A stretch of 42,586 nucleotides of DNA from Bacillota bacterium (GTDB lineage Bacteria > Bacillota > Clostridia > Oscillospirales > Oscillospiraceae), in contig JAJQFT010000019.1 in NCBI GenBank assembly GCA_021200975.1, forward strand, positions 1 to 42,586. The letters are read 5' to 3'. Positions within the stretch are counted from its first letter, which is position 1. The number at the start of each line of letters is the position of its first letter. Made by a program: the position numbers and the translations under genes. Positions 14,290 to 21,318 of this stretch are shown here, piece by piece. The notes beneath the pieces are model-generated. The model saw nothing but the letters and a program-made list of their open reading frames with translations, searched no databases and was not told the DNA's origin.

Positions 14290-16380
14290 CTATTTCGTCT
14301 GCTCCAGCCCGCGCAGGTACAGCCCCCGCGTGCACGAGCCGGGGTCAAAGGGCGGCGGGTTGAGGTAGGCAGCAAGCACGCTGTCCACCTCCCGGGGGTT
14401 CTCGGTGGTGAAGCTCAGCCGCACCGCCCACAGCCCCAGCCGGGCAAGGTCGCCCTGCCGGTCGAGCCAGCTGAGCTTTTTGCCGTTGTAGAGCACGCTG
14501 CGGCAGGTGCTGCCGTCGCGCAGCACGGGGAAGTCCGCCCCGGTTTTGTCAATCAGCTTCGCCCCGCCCATCGAGCAGGTGCATTCCCCCGTGCGGCCGC
14601 GAATCAGGCAATTCTCGGTGAGCATCAGGGGCAGGCGGCCGTAGGCGAAGATTTCGCAGGGCACGCCCTTGCTCACGTCGCGAATCTGCGGCAGCGTCAT
14701 CTCAAAGCTGAGCGTCGCGGATTTGAAGGACAGCTCGCGCAGGGTGTTGCAGGAGACAGAGTTGTAGATATTCAGCCCGAAATCGCCGCGGATGTGCATC
14801 CGCGCCTCCCGCACCAGCGCCAGCAGGCTCCATGAGCCGACGAGCACATCCTGAATGCCCATCTGGGCGCAAAGGGCCAGCTGCTCGCGCAGCTGCGAAA
14901 GCTCGGCGTCCTTCGCGACGCGGGGCAGTACCGCCGCGGTGCGCACCTTGCGGTTGAGCTCGTGGGCAAAGATGGGATCCTCGGCCAGAATGTGCAGCGG
15001 CACATAGATCAGCGCGGGGCGCAGCTTGAGGAGCTTCTGGGTAATCTGCTCGCGGCTGACGACCTGCACCGTCAGCGCCGGAAGCTCCTTGCTGCCCGGG
15101 TAATGCACGGGCTTGGAAACGCGCCCCAGCGCAGGCTTCTCGCGCCGGGAGCGCAGGGCGGTGAGCTGGTTGAGCGCCTCCCGGCGCAGGGCGTTAATAG
15201 ATGCGGCCGAGAGGGTCAGCCCGGGGTCGAGCCGGGCGGAGATTTTGGTGACACGGTAGGGGGTGCCGCCGGTCTTGCACAGCCGCGCGGCGAGGGTCTC
15301 GCGGTCGAGCGGGGTGGTGCGCGCGCTCTCCGGCACGGGGCCGTAGGCCGTGCAGCGGCGTCCCTGCGGGTCGGTGACCGTGAGCGAGGAGCCGTCGGCG
15401 TGAACCTCGGCAAAAAGCTCCACATCCACCAGCGCGTTCTCCGCCGCCTCGAAGGAGGCGCGCGCGGTGCGCAGCCAATCGGGGTCGTCGCGTGTGTCGG
15501 TGCGCACGCCGAACATCTCCCGCCCGGTGCGGCCGAGGTAGTAGCCGTCGGTGAAGCCCTGCCGGTTGAAGGCGGTGAGCAGCTCCTGCGTCATTTCCGG
15601 CGTGACCACGCCGGTGTCGATGGCGCGGCGGTAGACCCCCGTCACGCTTGCGACGTATTCCGGCCGCTTCATGCGCCCCTCCAGCTTGACGGAAGCGACG
15701 CCCATCTGCGCAAGCTCGTGCAGCCATGTGGCGAGGCAGTTGTCCTTCAGGCTCAGGGGATATTTTTCCTCGAAGCGGTTGTAGCCGTAGCATTGGCGGC
15801 AGGGCTGGGCGCAGCGCCCGCGGTTGCCGGAGCGCCCGCCAATCATGGCGGAGAGGTAGCACTGCCCGGAGTAGGACATGCACAACGCGCCATGCGCAAA
15901 AACCTCGATTTCAATGGGCGAATTGCGGCAGATATAGCGAATGTCCTCCCGGCTCAGCTCCCGGCTGAGCACCACCCGGCGCATCCCGAGCGCGGCGCAC
16001 AGCTGCACGCCGGGCAGGTTATGCACGGTCATCTGCGTCGAGCCGTGCAGCGCGACCTTGGGCGCGAGCTGGGAGCATATGCGCGCGACGCCCAAATCCT
16101 GCACGATGAAGGCGTCCACGCCGGCCTCCGCCGCCTGGCGCACAAGCGCCTGCAGCTCCTTCATCTCCCGGTCGGCCACGAGGGTATTCACCGTCAGGTG
16201 TACCTTCACGCCCCGGATATGGCAGTATTTCACGACCTCCGGCAGGTCGGCAGGGGTGAAATTTTTCGCTCCCTGCCGCGCGTTGAAGCTGCCGCAGCCG
16301 AGGTAGACCGCGTTTGCGCCGTTTTGCACCGCGGCCAGCAGGGCCTCCATCGACCCGGCAGGAGCCAGAAGTTCTAACAT
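14290..16380 (-). CDS. U32-family protein with C-terminal extension (RlhA-like)
   Basis: A 696-residue protein. The N-terminal half is the peptidase-U32 TIM-barrel-like domain (LLAPAGSMEALLAAVQNGA at the start). Its cysteine signature is HGALCMSYSGQCYLS followed by GNRGRCAQPCRQC, expected to bind an iron-sulfur cluster. The second half corresponds to the DUF3656-type extension found in RlhA, which hydroxylates 23S rRNA C2501 in E. coli; shorter relatives (TrhP) hydroxylate tRNA uridine. The length fits RlhA. An RNA hydroxylation role is therefore more likely than the old collagenase annotation (inference). It leads the operon U32-maf-mreC-mreD-mrdA behind the promoter at 16413-16418. Confidence 0.9.
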   Translation of the reverse strand: MLELLAPAGSMEALLAAVQNGANAVYLGCGSFNARQGAKNFTPADLPEVVKYCHIRGVKVHLTVNTLVADREMKELQALVRQAAEAGVDAFIVQDLGVARICSQLAPKVALHGSTQMTVHNLPGVQLCAALGMRRVVLSRELSREDIRYICRNSPIEIEVFAHGALCMSYSGQCYLSAMIGGRSGNRGRCAQPCRQCYGYNRFEEKYPLSLKDNCLATWLHELAQMGVASVKLEGRMKRPEYVASVTGVYRRAIDTGVVTPEMTQELLTAFNRQGFTDGYYLGRTGREMFGVRTDTRDDPDWLRTARASFEAAENALVDVELFAEVHADGSSLTVTDPQGRRCTAYGPVPESARTTPLDRETLAARLCKTGGTPYRVTKISARLDPGLTLSAASINALRREALNQLTALRSRREKPALGRVSKPVHYPGSKELPALTVQVVSREQITQKLLKLRPALIYVPLHILAEDPIFAHELNRKVRTAAVLPRVAKDAELSQLREQLALCAQMGIQDVLVGSWSLLALVREARMHIRGDFGLNIYNSVSCNTLRELSFKSATLSFEMTLPQIRDVSKGVPCEIFAYGRLPLMLTENCLIRGRTGECTCSMGGAKLIDKTGADFPVLRDGSTCRSVLYNGKKLSWLDRQGDLARLGLWAVRLSFTTENPREVDSVLAAYLNPPPFDPGSCTRGLYLRGLEQTK

Positions 16381-16412
16381 AGTCCATTTCTCCTATGGGT
16401 ATACATAAAAGC

Positions 16413-16418
16413 ATTATA
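16413..16418 (-). promoter_or_regulatory. Extended -10 promoter of the U32-maf-mre operon
   Basis: On the minus strand TGGTATAAT gives a perfect -10 with the extended TGn element, 33 bp upstream of the U32 ATG. No clear -35 is seen at 17 bp. Confidence 0.65.
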
Positions 16419-16476
16419 CCATAGTTTGGAGCAAAACGCTAGTGTGAGCGGTAAAAATATTGTGAAAAAATTTGCC

Positions 16477-16506
16477 AAAAAGGAGGGGGCAGGTTCCCCT
16501 GCCCCC
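16477..16506 (-). terminator. Terminator after araD
   Basis: GGGGGCAGG (16485-16493) and CCTGCCCCC (16498-16506) form a perfect 9-bp stem with a 4-nt loop. On the minus strand it is followed by TCCTTTTT. It lies 7 bp after the araD stop. Confidence 0.85.
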
Positions 16507-16513
16507 CAAATGG

Positions 16514-17209
16514 CTATTTTTGCCCATAGTAGGCGTTCGGCCCGTGCTTGCGCAGGAAGTGCTTGTCGAGAATGTGCTGCGGCGCGCTCCCGGCGCCGGG
16601 GCAGATCTGCTCGGTAAAGAGCGCCATTTTCGCGACCTCCTCGAGCACGACCGAGTGGTAAACGGCCTGCGCGGCATCCTTCCCCCAGGTGAACGGCCCG
16701 TGGCTGCGGCAAATCACGGCGGGCACGAAGCGCGGGTCGATGCCCCGGCTGCGGAAGGTTTCCACGATGACATCGCCGGTGCTGCGCTCATAGTCCGCGG
16801 CGATTTCCGCCTCCGTCAGGCTGCGGGCGCAGGGGATGGGGCCGTAGAAATAGTCGGCGTGCGTTGTGCCGTAGGCCGGAATGTCCCGCCCGGCCTGCGC
16901 CCATGCCACGGCATATGGGGAGTGGGTGTGCACGATGCCGCCGATTTCGGGGAAGGCGAGGTAGAGCGCCAGATGCGTCTTGGTGTCGGAGGAGGGGTTC
17001 CACCTTCCCTCTACCCGGTTGCCCGCCAAATCCATCACCACCAGATCCTCCGGCCGAAGCTTGTCGTAGTCCACGCCGGAGGGCTTGATGACGAACAGCC
17101 CCTTTTCGCGGTCGATGCCCGAGGCGTTGCCCCAGGTGTAGGTCACAAGCCCCCGGCGGGGCAGCTCCATATTTGCCTCATAAACCTGCTGCTTGAGTGC
17201 TTCCAGCAT
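16514..17209 (-). CDS. araD: L-ribulose-5-phosphate 4-epimerase
   Basis: A 231-residue class II aldolase-family epimerase that converts L-ribulose 5-phosphate to D-xylulose 5-phosphate; E. coli AraD has the same length. The zinc ligands are in HTHSPYAVAWAQ, and the substrate segments TWGNASGIDREKGL and KPSGVDYDKL are present, as is GTTHADYFYG. The ATG at 17209 is chosen because GGAGG in the end of the kinase gene lies 9 nt upstream and the protein then starts MLEALKQQVYEANMELP as in AraD. It is separated from the kinase stop by 1 nt. No araA isomerase is in the window. The product feeds the transketolase encoded divergently. Confidence 0.93.
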   Translation of the reverse strand: MLEALKQQVYEANMELPRRGLVTYTWGNASGIDREKGLFVIKPSGVDYDKLRPEDLVVMDLAGNRVEGRWNPSSDTKTHLALYLAFPEIGGIVHTHSPYAVAWAQAGRDIPAYGTTHADYFYGPIPCARSLTEAEIAADYERSTGDVIVETFRSRGIDPRFVPAVICRSHGPFTWGKDAAQAVYHSVVLEEVAKMALFTEQICPGAGSAPQHILDKHFLRKHGPNAYYGQK

Positions 17210-17210
17210 A

Positions 17211-18725
17211 TCAAAGCACCTCCGTTGCGAGCTTTTCCACCGCCAGACCCGCCCGGAACGCGGCCAGATAGCGGTCGAAGCCTGCCACATCCGCAGGCTC
17301 GGGCGCGACGGTGCTCGCCTCGGTATGGACGAAAACCGTGCCGCTGAGGAACTCGCCCAGCGTTTCGCCGCTGTGCTCGAGATAGGCTGCCAGCAGCGCC
17401 ATGCCGTAGGGGCCGCCCTCGCCCGCGGTCGCCATGCAGGTGACGGGCGCGTTGCAGGCTGCGGCGAGGTACTTCTGCCCCACCAGCGGCGTCTTGAACA
17501 GGCCGCCGTGCCCCATCAGCCGGTCGATGGCCACGCCCTCGTGCGCGAGCAGATCCATGCCGATTTTCAGCGTGGACATCGTGGAATAAAGCTGCGCGCG
17601 CAGGAAATTTGCCAGCGAGAAGTCGGCATTCGGTCGGCGTACCACCAGCGGGCGGCCGGAGTCGAGATGCGTCACGCCCTCGCCCGCCATGTAGTTGCAG
17701 ATGCTTACGCCGCCGCAGTCGGGCGCGCCTTCGAGGCTCTTGCGGTACAGCCGCGTGAACAGCTCGCCGGTGGGAACGGCGCAGCCAAAGAGCCGCAGTG
17801 TTTCGTCCAGCAGCTTCACCCAAGCGTTCATGTCGCTCGTGCAGTTGTTGCAGTGTACCATCGCGACGTCGTGGCCGTCCGGCGTGGTGACAATGTCCAG
17901 CTCGGGATAGACCTTCGTGAGCGGCTTTTCCAACACCACCATCGAGAAGATGGAGGTGCCCGCGGAGACGTTGCCCGTGCGCGGCGCGACGGCGTTGGTG
18001 GCCGTCATGCCGGTGCCCGCGTCGCCCTCCGCTGGGACGAAGGGGATGCCCTCGGGCAGCAGACCGTCCAGCAGCGCCGCGCCGCGTGCGGTCAGATAGC
18101 CGGCGCTTTGCCCGGCACTGAGCACCCCGGGCAGCAGGTCGCGGATGCTCCAGCTCTGCGAAGCGGTAAGCTCCTCAAATTTTTGGAGCATCCGCTCGTC
18201 GTAGCGGCCGGTGCGCGCATCGATCGGGAACATACCGGAGGCCTCGCCCACGCCTACGGCGTTCACACCGGTGAGCATATAGTGGATATAGCCCGCCAGC
18301 GTCGTGATGTGGGCAAGGCGCGGCAGATGCGCCTCGCCGTTGAGCACCGCCTGATACAGATGGGCGACGCTCCAGCGCTGGGGGATATTGAAGTGAAAGG
18401 CCTCCGTCAGCTTCGCGGCGGCCTCGCCGGTGATGGTGTTCTGCCATGTGCGGAAGGGTACGAGCAGGTTCCAGTCCTTGTCGAAGGCGAGGTAGCCGTG
18501 CATCATCGCGCTCACGCCCATCGCGGCGATGCTGTCGCGCTCCTCGATGTCGGCAAGCGCGGCCTTCAGCCCCTCCCACGCCTGCGCGAGGTCATAGGTC
18601 CACACCCCGTTTTCCAGCCTGCTTTCCCAGGTGTAGTCCCCCGAGGAGCGGGGGGCGAAGTCCTCGCCGATGGCGACGGCCTTGATGCGCGTGGAACCGA
18701 ATTCGATGCCAAGGTAGGTTTTCAT
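17211..18725 (-). CDS. FGGY-family pentulose kinase (L-ribulokinase or xylulokinase-like)
   Basis: A 504-residue sugar kinase with two ribonuclease-H-like domains. The N-terminal phosphate loop is YLGIEFGSTRIKAV. The second-domain region AEGDAGTGMTATNAV carries the likely catalytic aspartate, and the C-terminal FGGY-type motif is MGHGGLFKTPLVGQ. Length is closer to xylulokinase than to the 560-residue AraB. Tight coupling with araD (1-nt gap) suggests it phosphorylates L-ribulose; D-xylulose is the alternative. The promoter TTGACA-17-TAAACT is at 18758-18786. Confidence 0.85.
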   Translation of the reverse strand: MKTYLGIEFGSTRIKAVAIGEDFAPRSSGDYTWESRLENGVWTYDLAQAWEGLKAALADIEERDSIAAMGVSAMMHGYLAFDKDWNLLVPFRTWQNTITGEAAAKLTEAFHFNIPQRWSVAHLYQAVLNGEAHLPRLAHITTLAGYIHYMLTGVNAVGVGEASGMFPIDARTGRYDERMLQKFEELTASQSWSIRDLLPGVLSAGQSAGYLTARGAALLDGLLPEGIPFVPAEGDAGTGMTATNAVAPRTGNVSAGTSIFSMVVLEKPLTKVYPELDIVTTPDGHDVAMVHCNNCTSDMNAWVKLLDETLRLFGCAVPTGELFTRLYRKSLEGAPDCGGVSICNYMAGEGVTHLDSGRPLVVRRPNADFSLANFLRAQLYSTMSTLKIGMDLLAHEGVAIDRLMGHGGLFKTPLVGQKYLAAACNAPVTCMATAGEGGPYGMALLAAYLEHSGETLGEFLSGTVFVHTEASTVAPEPADVAGFDRYLAAFRAGLAVEKLATEVL

Positions 18726-18757
18726 GCTTTATAGCCCCTTTCTATGCTTTTATCATA

Positions 18758-18786
18758 AGTTTAGCGTCTTTTTGGGGCTTTGTCAA
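18758..18786 (-). promoter_or_regulatory. Promoter of FGGY kinase-araD
   Basis: On the minus strand TTGACA (18781-18786), a 17-bp spacer and TAAACT (18758-18763) lie 32 bp upstream of the kinase ATG. Confidence 0.75.
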
Positions 18787-18848
18787 TACCCGGCGGCGCA
18801 GTTGGCGGAAATTCCCCCAGTTTTGGGCGCGGGCGGGAAAGGCGGACA

Positions 18849-18879
18849 ATTTCCGCAACTTGACCTTGCAAAAACGGCG
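18849..18879. repeat. Intergenic repeat, copy B
   Basis: Matches copy A at 10120-10150 (ATTTCCG, AACTT, TTGCA and AAAACGGCG blocks in the same order). It covers the -35 of the transketolase promoter. Confidence 0.4.
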
Positions 18880-18894
18880 CGTCTATACTATAAT
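18866..18894 (+). promoter_or_regulatory. Promoter of transketolase genes
   Basis: TTGCAA (18866-18871), a 17-bp spacer and TATAAT (18889-18894) give a strong sigma-A promoter 116 bp upstream of the first transketolase gene. Confidence 0.85.
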
Positions 18895-19010
18895 GAGAGG
18901 CGAAGTGTGGGAAAATCCCCGCATTTTGGCCGTGAAAATATTATGTAAACCTACAACTCCCGGCAAAAAGCTGCCGGGCGCCGAAAACGGTACCTTAGAG
19001 GAGGATTCTC

Positions 19011-19844
19011 ATGCAAAACCGTGAGCTGCAGCTTCTGGCTGCAAAAGCCCGGCTTCTGGCGGTGGATGCCGTCCACGAGGCCAAGGCCGGTCACCCCGGC
19101 GGCAGCCTGTCCTGCATGGACGCGCTGATTTATCTCTATTTTGAGGAAATGCACATCGACCCCGCGAACCCGCACGACCCCGCGCGCGACCGCTTCGTGC
19201 TGAGCAAGGGGCACTGCGCCCCCGCGCTCTACAGCGTGCTGGCGCTGCGCGGCTTTTTCCCGCCCGAGGAGCTGAAGCTTCTGCGCTCGATCAAAGGGCA
19301 TATCTCCGGCCACCCGGATATGGTGTATATCCCCGGCGTGGATATGTCCACCGGCTCGCTGGGGCAGGGCATTTCCTGCGCTGTGGGCATGGCGCTGGGC
19401 GCGAAGCATCAGGGCAAGGATTTTCGCGTCTATTCCATTCTTGGCGACGGCGAGATCGCCGAGGGGCAGGTCTGGGAGGCGGCGATGGCGGCGGCCAAGT
19501 GGAAGCTTGATAACCTCTGCGCCTTCCTGGATGTCAACGGCCTGCAAATCGACGGCGCGACCAAGGACGTGATGCCCTCCGAGCCGCTCGACCGGAAGTT
19601 TGCGGCCTTCAACTGGCACGTCATTTGCGTCAACGGCCACGATTTCGACGCGCTGCGCGCGGCGGCGGCCGAGGCGCGCAGCACGAAGGGGCAGCCCACG
19701 ATGGTGCTGATGAAGACCACGAAGGGCAAGGGCGTATCGTATATGGAAAACAGCGTCGCATGGCACGGCAAGGCCCCCAACGACGAGCAGTTCGCCGTTG
19801 CGCGTGCCGAGCTGGAAGCGGCGATTCGGGAATTGGAGGATTGA
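19011..19844 (+). CDS. tkt: Transketolase, N-terminal (TPP-binding) subunit
   Basis: A 277-residue subunit of the split transketolase found in many Firmicutes and archaea. It holds the thiamine-diphosphate pyrophosphate-binding motif GDGEIAEGQ at residues 145-153 with Asn176 closing the motif. It also has the active-site histidines in AGHPGGSLS (His28) and SKGHCAPALY (His68). With the next gene it transfers two-carbon units between pentose and triose/hexose phosphates. GAGGAGG precedes the ATG. The gap to the C-terminal subunit is 4 nt. Divergence from kinase-araD, which makes xylulose 5-phosphate, fits pentose use. Confidence 0.96.
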   Translation: MQNRELQLLAAKARLLAVDAVHEAKAGHPGGSLSCMDALIYLYFEEMHIDPANPHDPARDRFVLSKGHCAPALYSVLALRGFFPPEELKLLRSIKGHISGHPDMVYIPGVDMSTGSLGQGISCAVGMALGAKHQGKDFRVYSILGDGEIAEGQVWEAAMAAAKWKLDNLCAFLDVNGLQIDGATKDVMPSEPLDRKFAAFNWHVICVNGHDFDALRAAAAEARSTKGQPTMVLMKTTKGKGVSYMENSVAWHGKAPNDEQFAVARAELEAAIRELED

Positions 19845-19848
19845 AAAA

Positions 19849-20796
19849 ATGGCAGAAAAAATTGCAACCCGCAGCGCCTATGGGGAGGCGCTGGCCGAGC
19901 TGGGCGGGAAGTACCCGCAGCTGGTGGTGCTCGATGCGGATCTCTCCGCCGCGACCATGACCAAGGGCTTCGCCGCCAAGTATCCCGATCGCTTCTACGA
20001 CTGCGGCATTGCCGAGGCAAACATGACCTGCATCGCCGCCGGTATGTCCACCACCGGGCTGAAGCCCTTCACCAATACCTTTGCCATGTTCGCCGCCGGG
20101 CGCGCCTATGAGCAGGTGCGAAATTCCATCGGCTACCCGGGGCTGAACGTCACCGTGGTCGGCTCGCACGGCGGGCCGAGCGTGGGCGAGGACGGCGCGA
20201 CCCACCAGTGCAACGAGGATATCGCCCTCATGCGCGAGATCCCCGGCATGACGGTTGTGGTGCCCTGCGACGGCTACGAGATGAAGCAGGCGGTGGAGGC
20301 GCTGATTTTGCACGAGGGCCCGGCCTACCTGCGTATGTGCCGCTACGCGACCGAGGTCTTCACCGATACGCTGCCCGGCTACCGCTTTGAGCTTGGCAGG
20401 GGCGTCACCGTGCGCGACGGCAGCGATGTGACGGTGATTGCCTGCGGCATCTGCGTGGGCATGGCGGTGCAAGCGGCGGACGCGCTTGCGCGGGAGGGGA
20501 TCTCCGCCCGCGTGATCGATATGCACACCGTCAAGCCGCTCGATGAGGCGCTGGTGCGCAAAGCGGCGGCGGAAACCGGCTGCATCGTCACGGCGGAGGA
20601 GGCCTATGTTTCCGGCGGGCTTGGCGGCGCGGTAGCGGAGCTTTTGAGCGAGTGCGGCCCCGTCCCGGTGCGCCGGGTGGGCGTGCGCGATACCTTCGGC
20701 CGCTCCGGCACGGCGGCGCAGGTGCTGGCGTACTACGGCGTCACGGCCGAGGAAATCGAAAAGCAGGCTAAGGCGGCCATCGCCATGAAGGCCTGA
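19849..20796 (+). CDS. tkt: Transketolase, C-terminal (pyrimidine-binding) subunit
   Basis: A 315-residue partner of the preceding gene. It contains the TPP pyrimidine domain with the catalytic glutamate Glu56 in DCGIAEANMT, the segment SHGGPSVGEDGATHQ, and a C-terminal transketolase domain (VTAEEAYVSGGLGG). The ATG at 19849 is preceded by GGAGG in the end of the upstream gene and lies 4 nt after its stop; longer in-frame readings overlap the first subunit needlessly. The DXS-like domain order is shared with 1-deoxyxylulose synthase, but the split arrangement and the partner fit transketolase. Confidence 0.95.
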   Translation: MAEKIATRSAYGEALAELGGKYPQLVVLDADLSAATMTKGFAAKYPDRFYDCGIAEANMTCIAAGMSTTGLKPFTNTFAMFAAGRAYEQVRNSIGYPGLNVTVVGSHGGPSVGEDGATHQCNEDIALMREIPGMTVVVPCDGYEMKQAVEALILHEGPAYLRMCRYATEVFTDTLPGYRFELGRGVTVRDGSDVTVIACGICVGMAVQAADALAREGISARVIDMHTVKPLDEALVRKAAAETGCIVTAEEAYVSGGLGGAVAELLSECGPVPVRRVGVRDTFGRSGTAAQVLAYYGVTAEEIEKQAKAAIAMKA

Positions 20797-20812
20797 GCAA
20801 ACCTGAAAAAAT

Positions 20813-20848
20813 CGCCTGCGGCCTATTGCGCCGCAGGCGAAGATTTTT
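20813..20848. terminator. Bidirectional terminator between transketolase and 20848 gene
   Basis: CGCCTGCGGC (20813-20822) and GCCGCAGGCG (20830-20839) form a perfect 10-bp stem. T-runs flank it on both strands (TTTTTT after AAGA on plus, TTTTTT on minus), so it can end both converging transcripts. Confidence 0.88.
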
Positions 20849-21309
20849 TATAGCGTTTCGCGCCGAATATGGGCATCGAGAGCCTTCAGGAGCGCCCTTT
20901 GCTTGGGAAAGAGCGTGCGCTTCGGGTAGCTGCGCAGGAAATCCGCGCGGATGCGCGCGAGGGTTTCGGCGCGGAAGCAGCCAAGCAGCGGAATCAGGTA
21001 CTGCTGGCAGGCAATCATCGTCATGTCCCGCGATTGCTGCCCGCTCGGGGGCGCAAGCATTACGCCCGCCAAATCCAAAAGCAGCGGCGCATCCGGCTCG
21101 ATTTGCTCCGCCGCGAGCGCGAGGCACAGCCGCTCCACAGCGGGGTAGAATTCCCGCCCCGCCCGGTTCTCGGGGGTCTGGTGGGTCAGAAAGTTCATCA
21201 TCGCGGCGCTCTCGGCGCGCTCCTTCTCCCGCTGGAGCCGGATGCTGTCGTCAAACCCGGCGTAGAGCGCCAGCAGCTCGCGCGCCAGCGCCTCGGCTTT
21301 CTCGCTCAT
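20848..21309 (-). CDS. Hypothetical protein, 153 residues
   Basis: A soluble, mostly alpha-helical protein with no signal peptide or membrane helix. It is rich in Ala, Leu, Arg and Glu (for example ALARELLALYAGFDDSIRLQ) and contains LLLDLAGVMLAPPSGQQSRD. I recognise no family or catalytic motif. The start follows the LRR lipoprotein stop by 9 bp, so it is probably co-transcribed with it, and it ends at the bidirectional terminator 20813-20848. The GGCGGC-rich upstream sequence gives only a moderate ribosome binding site (AAGGAGGC in the plus-strand complement of 21310-21317). Confidence 0.8.
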   Translation of the reverse strand: MSEKAEALARELLALYAGFDDSIRLQREKERAESAAMMNFLTHQTPENRAGREFYPAVERLCLALAAEQIEPDAPLLLDLAGVMLAPPSGQQSRDMTMIACQQYLIPLLGCFRAETLARIRADFLRSYPKRTLFPKQRALLKALDAHIRRETL

Positions 21310-21318
21310 GCCGCCTCC

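Larger units (their letters stand above)
18726..19010. other. Divergent control region between kinase-araD and transketolase
   Basis: A 285-bp gap containing the kinase promoter (18758-18786), the transketolase promoter (18866-18894) and a 116-nt transketolase leader. The leader can form GGGAAAATCCCC (18910-18920 region) and the 7-bp hairpin CCCGGCA/TGCCGGG (18959-18965 with 18972-18978). The latter has no T-run and is not a terminator. No known riboswitch or catabolite-response element was recognised. Confidence 0.55.

Noticed and set aside
14962..16377. A 471-residue open frame on the plus strand
   Set aside because: Antisense to the U32 gene, with no recognisable domain and biased Gly/Ala/His/Arg composition.
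18724..18948. A 74-residue open frame on the plus strand in the kinase-transketolase gap
   Set aside because: It spans the promoters of both divergent genes, has no ribosome binding site and shows no conserved features.
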